The notes: generated by a model not told the origin, from the letters alone. A stretch of DNA of 64,000 bases from Caprella mutica (GCA_947561585.1 CANNZV010001141.1:62001-126000), one strand, 5' to 3'; shown: positions 36,791-49,483, counted from the first letter of the stretch. A program made the numbers and translations.

Positions 36791-37264
36791 CCATGTTACA
36801 GACCAGTCTGGAAAACATGCACAATCAGTCTTCAGATAATTAATTTTTGGAGCAATTTCTCTCCAAAGATTTTTAAATTTCTCTCCAAAATGGCAAGAAA
36901 TCTCAAAATACTCTCCATAATTACATGTAAACATAGGAATTGATTAAGAAATTGTCGCCAGATAATTCAGGACACTAATTTCAAGGCCATAATAGTCACC
37001 GGATAAATTTCACAACTTCATGCATCTTTTGCAGACTGGTATACAGAGTATGACAGTTAAAGCCAATTAACTGGCATAAATTTCAAAAGGTCAAAACTCA
37101 GATATGTCTAATTGGCTTTTAAATTTTGAATTGATTCCTATGTTTCCATGTTAATTTTGGCTTGAAATCTCCAAAAATGAAACAAATTGGCTTGGCTTAG
37201 AATCTCTATGAAATTTTGGCTCAAAAATTGGCTTACAATTTTCCACCCTCTGAAACATGACAGT

Positions 37265-37365
37265 TTTCTTTGACTGAGGTCACTTATTTTGATGCAGGAG
37301 GTCACTTTTTTTGATACAGGAGGTCACTTTTTTTGACGCAGATCACTTTTTTTTGACGCAAGATA
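37265..37365 (+). repeat. Short array of GGAGGTCACTTTTTTTGA units
   Basis: Four degenerate units of about 24 bp. The matching array in the outer copy (41915-42165) is expanded to about eleven units of 23 bp. Confidence 0.7.
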
Positions 37366-38161
37366 CACACGACACTATTTTTTCACACATGATCCCTATT
37401 TAATTATCTCATCTATTCTTCTATTAGCAACATGTATAAAATTTTAAGTGCATGCTCCTATTACAACTTGAAGTAATGCACTTGAGTAGAAAAATAGTGC
37501 TTAAATCATAGTTCAGAGATGGTATGTTTCTGTTATTTGTTCATGGTGGCCATACTTAGAAAGATGATGCTGGATGGATATATATACTATATTATTCATA
37601 GTCAAAATCCTTGCTCACTCACCAGGTCATAGTCTGAGTCCTTTGACCAATGATATATTTTTCAAAGTATCTCAAATGGTCAGATAATCCAAGAAACTGT
37701 GATAAATATTTGAATTTAAAGCATATTTTTCCATATTGTCATGCTAAAACTCAAGAATGTTTTGGACATTAATTAGAAATTTAATTTTTATTGCATAGTA
37801 TGCAAGTGGCTAATATCACTCCTACAGTATTTATTTAGATAACTGGTGTTCTATCAATTATCTACCTATGTTCTCATGTTAATTTTCATATTCATACGGA
37901 GTGTGATCATTTAAAAAAAATTATACATAGCTAACTCAAATTGTGAGTTTGTTCTATGATAATCTGTATTCCTCCCTCTGGACTAACTAGGCTATATTTA
38001 TATATGTTGTTGAATTTGTTTGTTATATATGTCAAAACTAATGTTTTTCTTTTCAGGAATATAATTTATTCAATACTTTCTAAAAGGAAAACAGTTTGAG
38101 GAAAAGTTTGAGAAAATTTGTATGTATCAAACAATCAAGGATATTCAGTTCAAACTATAAC

Positions 38162-38212
38162 ATGTCTTTAGATGATGAAGAGGACATTATGCTATTCAAT
38201 ATGAAGTATTGG
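38162..38212 (+). CDS. Possible first coding exon of the CCCAG element
   Basis: Seventeen codons, MSLDDEEDIMLFNMKYW, are followed at once by a consensus donor (TGG then GTAAGT at 38213). The outer copy keeps the reading, the ATG and the donor, with only a few base changes (23480-23530). An acidic start followed by hydrophobic residues recalls the beginnings of some PIF/Harbinger transposases, but this is a weak resemblance. A second conserved donor-like site lies at 40678/40679 (CCTTG then GTAAGT). No downstream exons were identified, so function is unknown. Confidence 0.35.
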
Positions 38213-38639
38213 GTAAGTTCAGCTCTCTTTTCAATCTTAAATAATTGATACAATGGAATTTACAAGAAATGCAACGATACCATATTTGTAACTGATACCA
38301 GTACCAAGTCCAATACCAGTCTTTTTTTTATAAAGTGTGATATTCAAGCCAAAGACACCAAAAATATTAGTTCTAGGTAGGTATCTGTGGATAAATTTAC
38401 CACTAATTTATAAAGTTAAAATTTACCTAGGTCTTTAGGATCTTCATGATATATGATTGTTGCCTATGTGTTTATAAAAGTATACTACCTATGCAATAAT
38501 GCATCCACACGTCATAGCAATATAACAATTCATTGTCTAAAATTAGAATTGAACTCTACAAGTGTTACTTGCTCAGTGTAATACCTATAAATTTCATTTG
38601 TTAGAATATTTTTGTGTTATTGTAATTACCTAAAGTGTG

Positions 38640-39850
38640 CCTAGTTTTGAACTACAGTGTGCCTAGTTAGCTTTGAACTACAGTGTGCCTAGTTAGCTTT
38701 GAAATACAGTGTGCCTAGTTAACTTTGAACTACAGTGTGCCTAGTTAGCTTTGAACTACAGTGTGCCTAGTTAGCTTTGAACTACAGTGTGCCTAGTTAG
38801 CTTTGAACTACAGTGTGCCTAGTTAGCTTTGAACCATAGTGTGCCTAGTTAGCTTCGAACTACAGTGTTCCTAGTTAGCTTTTAACTATAGTGTTCCTAG
38901 TTAGCTTTGAACTACAGTGTTTCTAGTTAGCTTTGAACTACAGTGTTTCTAGTTAGCTTTGAACTACAGTGTTCCTATTTAGCTTTGAACTACAGTGTTC
39001 CTAGTTAGCTTTGAACTACAGTGTGCCTAGTTAGCTTTGAACTACAGTGTGCCTAGTTAGCTTTGAACTACAGTGTGCCTAGTTAGCTTTGAATTACAGT
39101 GTGCCTAGTTAGCTTTGAACTACAGTGTGCCTAGTTAGCTTTGAACTACAGTGTGCCTAGTTAGCTTTGAACTATAGTGTGCCTAGTTAGCTTTGAACTA
39201 CAGTGTTCCTAGTTAGCTTTGAAATACAGTGTTCCTAGTTAGCTTTGAACTACAGTGTTCCTAGTTAGCTTTGAACTACAGTGTTCCTATTTAGCTTTGA
39301 ACTACAGTGTTTCTAGTTAGCTTTGAACTACAGTGTTCCTATTTAGTTTTGAACTACAGTGTTCCTAGTTAGCTTTGAACTACAGTGTGCCTAGTTAGCT
39401 TTGAACTACAGTGTGCCTAGTTAGCTTTGAACTACAGTGTGCTTAGTTAGCTTTGAACTACAGTGTGCCTAGTTAGCTTTGAACTACAGTGTTTCTAGTT
39501 AGCTTTGAACTACAGTGTTCCTATTTAGCTTTGAACTACAGTGTGCCTAGTTAGCTTTGAACTACAGTGTGCCTAGTTAGCTTTGAACTACAGTGTGCCT
39601 AGTTAGCTTTGAACTACAGTGTGCCTAGTTAGCTTTGAACTACAGTGTGCCTAGTTAGCTTTGAACTACAGTGTGCCTAGTTAGCTTTGAACAACAGTGT
39701 GCCTAGTTAGTTTTGAACTACAGTGTGCCTAGTTAGCTTTGAACAACAGTGTGCCTAGTTAGTTTTGAACAACAGTGTGCCTAGTTAGTTTTAAACAACA
39801 GTGTGCCTAGTTAGTTTTGAACAACAGTGTGCCTAGTTAGTTTTGAACAA
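38640..39850 (+). repeat. 26-bp minisatellite in the inner CCCAG copy
   Basis: About 46 copies, core TGCCTAGTTAGCTTTGAACT then ACAGTG. Sub-families with GTGCC, GTTCC and GTTTC alternate in blocks, which suggests multi-unit duplications. The outer copy has only about three units (23215-23275). Confidence 0.92.
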
Positions 39851-40947
39851 CAATATCAGCTGTCTTGTTGAACATAAATTTAGTATTATAAGCACGAAAT
39901 GTTTTTATACAGTGAATTGTTTACAATGTTCGTTTCAATTTTCAGAAACACTGTCCGGACCCGATTTCAAACCAGTTCATGAAACCATTGGAATCTCTAT
40001 AGAATTCTGGCGATTGTGATGGACGTAGAGGAAGGGCATATGCTCCCACACTTGAGCACTCTAAGTACCGAGGAACACGTTATCAAAGTTGGCGACCTAA
40101 TCTCTCACTATTCTCTCAATTTATATTTGTAAGTATAGTTACATTTTTTATTAATCTTCAAAGAGATTAAGTTTATGAAGTTATGAAGTTCTGGTAAGTG
40201 ATACTCTGGTATGATAGAAACTTAGTGATACTCACAGTAACAAGCGATACTCATTTTACAATTCTTGACAATCAGTTAGAAAGAAAAATATATAAGTAAG
40301 ATTTACAATGTATAGATTAAGTTTACCAATAAATTTTTTTAAAGCTATCTACTTAACTTTTAAAACCTTACCACTACTCTTTACAGTCTATTATATCGTG
40401 AATGTAAAAGGGGATGGTGTCCCTTCAGCCACGAACTGTTGTAATTTGGAATGTATTATTTTACCATGTTTTATTTTTTTAACGCTAGCAGTTTTGGAGA
40501 ATAACGTTGAGGTTATATTCATCAACTGCGATGTCTGGAATTTTTGTATTAGGAAGGCATCATTTCCCATCACCTCTTCATTTTCCTATTTATATTTTGT
40601 GTGTGGTAGGATCGTAGGCTTCATCTCCTTCTTCCATCCGCCACATGTGCTTGTGACTCTTTTCGTCACAATCCTTGGTAAGTGACGGCATTCACGTAGA
40701 AGCTTTTTTCCATTCATTAGCTAGCATTGTCACTGATTGGTGGTAGGTGACATTGTTTATAGAGCCACTTTTATTTTTGACTGATTCTTCTAGTTCCTTC
40801 TATTTAATTTTCTTTTGATGTAGCTAAACTATATGGCCTTTTTGTTCCGAAACAGACATTTAACCCCTACTAAATAAATTTATCCCTAACTTGAAAAGTC
40901 AATCACATTAATTCAACTAACTATTTAGACATCATGATCATTTTTTA

Positions 40948-41101
40948 CCCTCATGGTAGATATTGACTGGAATATTGCTGCCGAATAACGTCACATTCAT
41001 AATATAAAGTATATATGCGATAAACGCGTCATATTTTATAGTATGAATGTGTGCGTTCATATTCAGCGCAGTATTAGCGCAGTCAATATCTGCCATGAGG
41101 G
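40948..41101. repeat. Palindrome within the inner CCCAG element
   Basis: Counterpart of 21594-21743, bounded by CCCTCATGGTAGATATTGAC and its near-inverse next to TA. The central stem has diverged. Confidence 0.7.
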
Positions 41102-41278
41102 TATTTTTTCTCTAGTGTTTCACGCGTGGCCACGGACGCTACGCGGTCGCGCATTAGTAGTTAGGACGCGCGTGTCAGTAGTTTAGGGTAGCGCCCCAGT
41201 GTAGTTCAGTGCAGTGGGGGGACGTAGAATGAGGTCCCCCTCCGCTGCCCCTATCCTGCACCGAATTTTAACTGGGTA

Positions 41279-41914
41279 GTAACAATATCCAGAGGAAGCA
41301 ATACAGATTATCATAAACAAACTCACAATTTGAGTTAACTATGTATAATTTTTTAATAATGATCACACTCGGTATAAATATGAAAATTCACACAAGAACA
41401 TATGTAGATAATTGATAGAACACCAGTTATCTAAATAAATAGGAGTGATATTAGTCACTTCCATACTATGCAATAAAAATTAAATTTCTATTTAATGTCC
41501 TAAACATTGAATTTTAGCGTGACAATATATGAAAAATATGATTTAAATTCAAATATCTATCAAAGTTTCTTGGATTATCTGACCATTTGAGATACTTTGT
41601 AAAATATCTCATTGGTCAAAGGACTTAAAACAATGACATTGGTGAATGAGCTAGGATTTTGACTCTGAATAATATAGTATATAATAACCACCCAGCATCA
41701 TCTTTCTAAGTATGGCCACCATGATCAAATACCGGAACCATCTCTGAACTATGACTTGAGCACGATTTTTCTACTCAATGCATTACTTTAAGTTGTAACA
41801 GGAGCATGCACTTAAAATTCTACACATGTTGCTAATAGAAGAATAGATGAGATAATTAAATAGGGGTGTAACATGTGTGAAAAAATAGTGTTGTGTGTAC
41901 CTTGCGTCAAAAAA
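41279..41914. other. Outer CCCAG element, non-coding
   Basis: Reverse-complement match to about 37370-37985 of the inner copy. No open frame or extra insertion is seen. Confidence 0.6.
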
Positions 41915-42165
41915 TAGTCACCTCCTGTGTCAAAAAATAGTCACCTCCTGCGTCAAAAAATAGTCACCTCCTGCGTCAAAAAATAGTCACCTCCTGCGCC
42001 AAAAAATAGTCACCTCCTGCGTCAACAAATAGTCACCTCCTGCGTCAAAAAATAGTCACCTCCTGCGTCAAAAAATAGTCACCTCCTGTGTCAAAAAATA
42101 GTCACCTCCTGCGTCAAAAAATAGTCACCTCTTGCGTCAAAAAATAGTCATCTCCTGCGTCCATG
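41915..42165 (+). repeat. 23-bp minisatellite in the outer CCCAG copy
   Basis: About eleven units of AAAAAATAGTCACCTCCTGC plus GTC, nearly identical to each other. Confidence 0.9.
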
Positions 42166-42527
42166 GGAACATAGGAATTAATTCAAAATTTTAAGCCAAT
42201 TAGACATATCTGAATTTTGACCTCTTGAAATTTAAGCCAATTAATTAATTGGCTTTAACTGACATACTTTGTAACCCAGTCTGCAAAAGATGCATGAAGT
42301 TGTGAAATTTATCCGGTGACTATTATGGCCTTGAAATTAGTGTCCTGAATTATCTGGCGACAATTTCTTAATCAATTCCTATGTTTACATGTAATTATTG
42401 GAGAGTGTTTTGAGATTTCTGGCCATATTAGAGAGAAGTTTTAAAATCTTTTGAAAATAATTGCTCCAAAAATTGAATATTTGAAGATTGATTGTGCATG
42501 TTTTGCAGACTGGTTTGTAACATGGAA

Positions 42528-42760
42528 GAAAAAGCGACCTCCGTCAAATAAAAGCGACCTCCGTCAAATAAAAGCGACCTCCGTCAAAGAAAAGCGACCT
42601 CCGTCAAAGAAAAGCGACCTCCGTCAAAGAAAAGCGACCTCCGTCAAAGAAAAGTGACCTCCGTCAAAGGAAAGCGACCTCCGCCAATGAAAAGCGAACT
42701 CCGTCAGTCAAAGAAAAGCGACCTCCGTCAAAGAAAAGCGACCTCCGTCAGTCAAGAAAG
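42528..42760 (+). repeat. 20-bp minisatellite in the outer CCCAG copy
   Basis: About eleven units of GACCTCCGTCAAAGAAAAGC. Inverse of the 36403-36790 array. Confidence 0.88.
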
Positions 42761-43072
42761 GTTTCTAGTGAAAGTAACCTAATTTTACTGCTCCATTTAT
42801 CTAAATTTTAAAACTATGTTGACTCTTTAAATATAGCTAGTGCCAAAATTTACATGAGAATAGGTACCTAAATATATTGAAACTGTCAAGATGCATCTTA
42901 TATAACCTGAATAATCATCATCATGCCATGTTCAAGAGACTGGCAGATTGTTAGCCAATTTCAAGCCAAAATTTAAAGATTCTGAGACATGTCAATTTTG
43001 GCTCATTTCTTAAAATTTTAGGCCAAATTAACATGGGAACAAAGAAATTAAATTAAATCAAAACATTAAGCC

Positions 43073-43560
43073 CAGACTGTAGGAACTGGTATACTGTTCT
43101 CAAAAAAATCTTCTGTTTTGGCTTCTGTTCTCAGTAAAATTAATGCAAATATAGGAGAAAACAAAGAACTTTTCAGACTGTTATTACAGAAAATGTTAAA
43201 AATGTCCCATATTCTGTAGACTGACATTAAGCCAATTAGACATATCTGAGTTTTGACCTTTACAAATGTAACTTATTATGTAAGGCTGAGGGTCAATTAA
43301 TTGGCATCAACAGATTAACTGGCATATTTTGTATACAATAATACAGAGATCTCTCTTAATGATCAAAGTAAAATTCAGGTAAATAGATATAGCTTGTATG
43401 GGTACTAGCCAGTCTGCAGAATATATGATATTTTTAACATTTTCTGTGCAAACAATCAATAATTTCCTCCTACATTTACATATATTTTACTGAGAACAGA
43501 AGTCAAAATGTAGGATATCTTGGAGAACACTTTACCAGTTCCTGCATTCTGGATAGATCA
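43073..43560. repeat. Pair of inverted 150-bp segments in the outer copy
   Basis: 43075-43235 and 43405-43555 are inverted relatives. Both contain forms of TTTTAACATTTTCTG, TTTTACTGAGAACAGA and CAGTTCCTGCA. The inner copy lacks the first segment at the matching place (about 36240) and shows one GGCTTAA where the outer copy has two. This suggests a small transposon inserted here. Confidence 0.5.
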
Positions 43561-46331
43561 TAGGTAGGAATGAATTCAAAACTATTGAAGAAAATTCAAT
43601 ATACCTAGTAGTCAGTCAAGACTCTAGCGACTGCGAATATCTATATCTCTGACTCAATTAATGTCCCAGTCTGTATTTCGTGGTAATTTTCACAGACATG
43701 TCGGTGGAATTTTTGGCCCTTTGAAAATAATATTCTGGCAAAGTTGGTGAATTTTTAAAGCCATTTATTCCAATAATCCTATGTACATTAATTTTTGGTG
43801 GATAAGTAAGAAAAAAGTTGCTGGATCAGCCAAATTAATAGAAATTTATGGTGGATTTTTTCAACTTTTAAAAAGTCAGAGGAATTGGTAGTCAGAGGAC
43901 AGACTGGTATAATGCCCAGACTGTATTTCATGGTTAATTCCATCCACTTGTCAGTGGAATTTTTCCCCTTCGAAAATAATATTATATTAGTAAAGTCTGT
44001 GGATTTTAGCTATTTATTCCTATGTTAGTATAACTATAATGTTACCATTATTTTTTTATTTTTGGTGGCTAGGTATATAAAAAAAAATGTTGGTGGCTCA
44101 TTCAAATAGCTATCTTAGTATCTATCTTGAAATAGGTAGGTAGGTATGTATTTTGCTGTTTTTTTGTTTCCAGCTTTTTTGAAAAGTAATTGGAATTTTT
44201 TTTTCACATCATTCAGGTACCATCAGTAATAAATTTGAATTCAAATTCACTACATTTCAACATATAGGTATCATAAATCATCTTTCAATCTACCTACCTA
44301 TGATCTATCTAATAGAACGTATGGTGGGTGCGCCGTTATCTGATACGCCGATCATCTTTTAGATACGTATCAATATAACTAGGCTATTCTGGCGACTTTG
44401 TTAACAGTGCACACTTTGAAACATGGCTAAGGTATATAGCTATCAGAATGTGGGGACGGGTGGACCATTTAAAATAGAAGCCAACTAATTTGCTTAACTG
44501 ACATCGGTAGTACTCTATAACTAATAACTTGAGTCGGCTGTGGGTACATAGATATGTCACAGTGGGAGTAACTTGGACATAAGCTACTTAGAGTACAAGT
44601 TACAGTGCATTTCCTGATACCTATGTGCTAGTACATTATACATAGCTAGGTGAAAAATCATTTATTGTCAGATAGATAACTGGTGTCATGAGTAGGCACC
44701 TAGTTAGGTAGGTAGTGAATTTCAAAACCCAAAAAAGTACAAATTAGCTAGGCTATATTATATAATATAGGTATAGCCTAGCATAACTATTTTTATTTTC
44801 AATAGGATACAATAACCACTGAACTCTTAAATATTATACACATGATAGATACTCAATTTCACTTTCACCAATAAATTAATAACTTGGAACATTAAATCAC
44901 CACAGAACCTTATTTTAAACTAAAACTATTCAAAATACGGCAGGTTCAATGGTTCTCAATAAAAAAATCCGATATTTTTCTTTACAACGTACAAAATAAT
45001 TGCTCTATATATTTCGTTTTGCAACCCTGTTTTTAATAATTTCAGCATGGAAATGATTTTATCTTTAAATGATTATTAAGAATGACCGATTTTTTCAATA
45101 ATGATTTCGTGCTATTTGGTATTCTTGTATTCCAATATACCTACTTATTTAAATGGCGCGATGAAGAACAAATACATGATTAATGTTATAATAATATTAG
45201 TATTTAATTTTAACTGGTTACTTATTGCAATTATTTCACTTATAATATTGAATCGTTGTTAGATGAACCAAATTAATTTTCTTTACTAACTATATATATG
45301 CAGTATACTGTATGCATTATATACAATATATACATATTGGAGTAAACTTATTAAACTAAGGCCAATGTCAGCTTGTTTATAAGAATGTCATTATATATTC
45401 CATATATGATATATTTTATATATTCTCACATGCCAAAAGTTTAATTCGACAAATAATAACCTACATCAGGGTAAATAATTATCTAATATCTTATAAATTG
45501 AAAACATGATATGCAATGGTAGTTTAGTATGCTTATAATTTATCTTTAAAAATCATTTTATCTATAATCAAGCATCAGCACTTTGATATTTATGGAAATT
45601 ATTTAAGAATGTCTCCTGTAACTACGATTCTCAGTCATATGTTTGCATGGAAGTACTATTAGAACCTACATGATCGATGTGTGAGTCTGATGAGAGCTGT
45701 GTCAGTTCATTCAGTGAGAAGATACAGAAAAACTGTATTCTGATAAAGCCTGATATCAACATTGTCAGACTTCACTATTGCTTTGATCTTCTATAAGTGT
45801 TACTTTAAAAAAATTTAGTGGTTCACTCTGACAAATGAGAAATATAAAATGCAAACAAATTACTCAATGATATCCGTGGTTAAATAAATATTAGGTAACA
45901 ATAGATTTAATATAAAACTGAATGAGCCAAACCTTAGCTGAGTACCAAGAACAATATAGTGATTAATGTTTATTTTATATTAGGGCTATCCACCAATTAA
46001 TTAACTATAGCTATTATTACCTATTATTAGCTACACTATCGATAAAGAAGTTGTATTTTTGTTCAAATTAATTTGTTGGATTATGATTCATGAGCAATAT
46101 GTGGTGCTTCAATCTCTGGAGATTTTAGCCAATATTATCGACTATAAACTCTAAAGATTTTCTATGCTCTGTTCTCCAGATTTTTCGGCAGATAATAACG
46201 CGTCAAACCTCCACAGATTATCTCGTCCTTACACTGCCGTGGCCTCCGTAGGTCGCGGTAAACATTTGTAGAAAGCAGAGATTATCTGCTGAGCGCTGCT
46301 TAGAAATGCTGAGACTGCCATAAACTACAGT

Positions 46332-46334
<3 letters not shown>
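43561..46334. other. Outer CCCAG element, non-coding
   Basis: Reverse-complement match to 23740-25800 and 35821-36060 of the inner copy. 44310-44660 and the inner 25450-25640 have diverged so far that they no longer align by eye. No gene is seen. Confidence 0.6.

Positions 46335-46395
<61 letters not shown>
46335..46395 (-). other. Poly(A) tail of the non-LTR element
   Basis: 61 consecutive T on the plus strand, followed by AAAAAGGCCCCC, the end of the 3-prime UTR. Confidence 0.9.
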
Positions 46396-46402
<7 letters not shown>

Positions 46403-46573
46403 CCCCCTGCCAGAAGAAGCAAACCTTCTTTAAATAATTAAAAAAAGCTATTATCTTTATTAAGACAATGAACATTAAAAAAATGGAAGATAAGCTTCTC
46501 TGCTCTACGACCATGGCTCCGACCATCGCCAATGGTAGTGGCCTCCAACCGACTGTGAGGTGCCTATAGCAGG

Positions 46574-49483
46574 TCACAGGGCAACTCCCAAACTGCGGTC
46601 ATCATACTTCTCCTTGACTGACGTCAGGATACTGAAAGCATTGCCCCTCTGTACTGCCAAACCAACTCTCTGCTCTAACCAAAAGGTCTCTCTCACATCA
46701 TCAGTGACGTCGGTAATGCGACGGCCGATTTCAGTAAGGAGTGCGCCTGTCGTTTCACCATAGCTACCTGCCGTTTCCACCGCTATGGGTTCGAACCGAT
46801 ATCGAATGCCAAGAGCCGCATATTTGCGTCGCTTCCTCCCCTCCGCCTCCTTGGCTGCGCTACCAGATGACAATGCCGAGTCGATCAAGTGAGACGCCGC
46901 GTAAGTGTCTATACATGTTGCATCCCAACAAAGACACCTCCCATCTGTAAAAGGGAAGACTGAGATACCATCAGGCCGCTTACCATCACCCCTATCAACC
47001 CCCAGAGGCTCAAGCACTGAAGGGATACCAGCCGAAATCAAAGCTCTCCTAATAACATCATTCAGGGCTGTATGTCTCGGATGGCGTCCAGCACTGTAGC
47101 GACATGATAGACCGTGAAGTCCCCTTGAATCCACCCTCTGGCCGCATCGGCACACGTGTGGCTCACAGATGTCCGCACCAATACGTAGCGCAATCGCAAC
47201 CCGAAAAGACTCTGCGTCGAGTAGCGTTCCAAGTGTAGGAACTGGAAGCGCATGTAACCAAAGTCCGCTCTCTCTACATGCAGATGCCAGCAGACGTGCC
47301 CTAGACAATTGATCAGCCTCCTCGAGCAGTCTGGCCACAGTGGCTACCGACTTAGGGTCATCCCATGACCTCTGCCGACTCTCATTAGCTCCCTCAGCTA
47401 AGGCTAAACCCTCACTTTGCCATTTCTCCACTGCTGCTCCAAGCTCTCGGTCATCCCCAATCTGTGTTCTGCACAGAATGGATCTAACCAAATCCTCGGT
47501 AGCATGAAGGGAAGAAATGAATGCGGGTAGCGCAATGTCCTTAGACATTCTGATTCCTAACCCCCCAAACCGTACGGGCAACGATGCCTGCACAAGTGAG
47601 TCTCCCTCAAACTTAACGTTGGTAACCATCGAAAGGGCTGATACAATGACCCTGTCGAACTGTGAAAGATCCTCACTATTCCTGTAAGCTGGTGAAGCAC
47701 GTAGGATATATTGGAGCTTAGGCAAGGCAAAACAGTTCTTGAGCAAAGCAAAAGCTTGATGGTTCTCAATCAGTTTCAACCTTGACGAAAGCCTCTCTAA
47801 ATCCTCCCTCTTCTCAGCAACAGCTGCTGGTATGCCCCTCTCCATGAGTGGTGCTCCCAGCAAGCTTAAATCTTCCACTGGAACGACCCTCAATCCTGGC
47901 ATCAACCCCTCGAATAGATTCCTCGTAATTATTGATTCTTCCTCAGAATGATTCAGCAAAATCAGTTCACACTTCTCTCGGTTGATATCCAGTCCCACTT
48001 CAGCAAGGTCATTGATTAGACGCTGCAAACAAGTGAACACCTTTTCAGGTGAATCTCCGATTGTCCCGTCATCGAGATACCAGACATTCAACTCAGTGTC
48101 CACCCTTCGCGTTATCTCATCAATTCCCAAAGAGAAGAGAGCTGGACCGAAAGGGTCGCCCTGCTGTAAACCCGTAGCGGATACGAGGTTCGTCCCCCCA
48201 TAAAAAAGCGTTGTTGGACCAGAATAAGCCTGCCAAATCAGTCTATAAAGCCCCTGAGTCCTTTGTTTAGCCGCTTTCAGGAACACATCTCGTCGCAGGC
48301 TATTGAAAGCATTGGCCATGTCAATCTTGAAAATAACCTTTTTACCTTCTAACCCAAGATATCTGCGAGTGGCATGAGCTGCAGCTTCGCAGCCACCTCG
48401 AGTTGAAACCCCTAACTGTATAGGGCGCAAGGATTCTCCAAGACTAGCTATCATGGGACGTGACCCTACTTTCACAGCCAAACGTCTCAAAGTGTTCCCT
48501 ACAGCAATAGGACGCACGCCTCCGTCCTTTTTCCCCAAAGCAGTCAAAGTGGCTCCATAGAATATCGGTCTAGCAAATTCTGGAACATCCCCCTTCAAAA
48601 TGAGGTTAACGAACATCGTTAGGGTGGTTAGTAACCTGGCGCCTGCCTCAGAAGCTTTACGGGAGACAAGAGACTGCAGGTGACACGGACGTAACCCATC
48701 GGGACCCCCCGCTGAGCCTTTCCTGAACGAAGACAATGCCTTTCTGACGTCTTCCTCACTGGCAACGTGCGGCTGGCAGTCATCCCCTGGCCCTGCAGGC
48801 AATAAGAGGTCCTCAGGAGCAGGAGGGTGTTTCCGTTGGAGAGCCGTCAAAGTTTCGTCATTTTCAGGCGAAATCTCCGACGACGAAGCCAACAGACGCA
48901 CTGCTCCGGTAATGTCTCCTTCAGACAACTTATCCGACACACGCTTCCCCAGTTGAACATCCTTATTCACTGTTCCCACACCTAAAGCACCCTCCTCCGG
49001 AATGATTAACAGGTGCTCTTCCATGAAAGACGCGACCTGTCTTTTCACTTCCGTTGTTAACGAAGTATTCCGTTTTGCTTCCGAACTGCGTTGTCCGGGA
49101 CTCCTGAGAGCCCAATAGCAAAAGCTCAAGAGTCTACCCCACGCAATGGGGGTTCCCTCCTGAATTACTCTTTCAAGTAACTTTTGCAACGCGTCCGCTA
49201 CGCAAAAGATGGCTCCTTTAGGGACTATCCTCAGTACTTTCATGCTTCTACGGCACCGAGAGATGTATGCCTCCAAATCAATCGTCGCATCTGTGGCGGG
49301 TTGTGGTGTTATCACCCCCCGCCCCAGACACGACACACATGACCATCGAGGGATAGCATCTGCTTGGCGCCTAGACAGACCCACGCAAGAGAGGTGAAAA
49401 ACATCTCTGCAACAAGTGCACACAACAGTCCGCTTCCTGATGTTAATAAGAGAACATGACACACAACGGTCCCTTTCTGCCAT
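46574..49483 (-). CDS. Reverse transcriptase with PHD-like finger and C-terminal nuclease
   Basis: Intact 969-codon frame, ATG at 49483. Residues 8-52 have a PHD-like Cys/His pattern (CVSC...CTCC...HLSCVGLS...WSCVSC). The reverse transcriptase follows, with KDGGVRPIAVGNTLRRLA, FKIDMANAFNSLRRD, GLQQGDPFGPALFSL and the catalytic YLDD near residue 467. Near 774-795 there is a CRC...H...C zinc motif. After it come RPDG (about 833) and WDAT (about 853), in the layout of a PD-(D/E)XK-type restriction-like endonuclease. There is no APE-type endonuclease. This places it among RLE-type non-LTR elements (R2-like in the broad sense); the clade is uncertain. It would nick target DNA and prime cDNA synthesis on it. 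Confidence 0.88.
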   Translation of the reverse strand: MAERDRCVSCSLINIRKRTVVCTCCRDVFHLSCVGLSRRQADAIPRWSCVSCLGRGVITPQPATDATIDLEAYISRCRRSMKVLRIVPKGAIFCVADALQKLLERVIQEGTPIAWGRLLSFCYWALRSPGQRSSEAKRNTSLTTEVKRQVASFMEEHLLIIPEEGALGVGTVNKDVQLGKRVSDKLSEGDITGAVRLLASSSEISPENDETLTALQRKHPPAPEDLLLPAGPGDDCQPHVASEEDVRKALSSFRKGSAGGPDGLRPCHLQSLVSRKASEAGARLLTTLTMFVNLILKGDVPEFARPIFYGATLTALGKKDGGVRPIAVGNTLRRLAVKVGSRPMIASLGESLRPIQLGVSTRGGCEAAAHATRRYLGLEGKKVIFKIDMANAFNSLRRDVFLKAAKQRTQGLYRLIWQAYSGPTTLFYGGTNLVSATGLQQGDPFGPALFSLGIDEITRRVDTELNVWYLDDGTIGDSPEKVFTCLQRLINDLAEVGLDINREKCELILLNHSEEESIITRNLFEGLMPGLRVVPVEDLSLLGAPLMERGIPAAVAEKREDLERLSSRLKLIENHQAFALLKNCFALPKLQYILRASPAYRNSEDLSQFDRVIVSALSMVTNVKFEGDSLVQASLPVRFGGLGIRMSKDIALPAFISSLHATEDLVRSILCRTQIGDDRELGAAVEKWQSEGLALAEGANESRQRSWDDPKSVATVARLLEEADQLSRARLLASACRESGLWLHALPVPTLGTLLDAESFRVAIALRIGADICEPHVCRCGQRVDSRGLHGLSCRYSAGRHPRHTALNDVIRRALISAGIPSVLEPLGVDRGDGKRPDGISVFPFTDGRCLCWDATCIDTYAASHLIDSALSSGSAAKEAEGRKRRKYAALGIRYRFEPIAVETAGSYGETTGALLTEIGRRITDVTDDVRETFWLEQRVGLAVQRGNAFSILTSVKEKYDDRSLGVAL

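Larger units (their letters stand above)
23696..41276. mobile_element. Inner CCCAG transposon, inserted in the outer copy
   Basis: The ends are CCCAGTTAAAATTCGGTGCA at 23696 and the exact inverse ending at 41276. TA stands on both sides (23694-23695 and 41277-41278). Removing 23696-41278 joins the outer copy into a sequence that aligns with the inner copy's own centre (about 37970-37995) with a single TA. That is a paralogous empty site and proves the nesting. Without the BEL insertion the element is about 7.57 kb. It carries several minisatellites and one short exon-like frame, but no recognisable transposase. It is probably non-autonomous or decayed. Confidence 0.85.

Noticed and set aside
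40308..40685. 125-codon frame as a complete gene of the CCCAG element
   Set aside because: The outer copy keeps only part of it and ends are not conserved. Only the GTAAGT at its end is shared, so it may be partly exonic but is not a gene by itself.
23696..41276. Polinton/Maverick or another giant transposon as explanation for the long inverted repeats
   Set aside because: No polymerase, integrase or capsid genes occur outside the BEL insertion. The inverted homology is explained by two nested copies.
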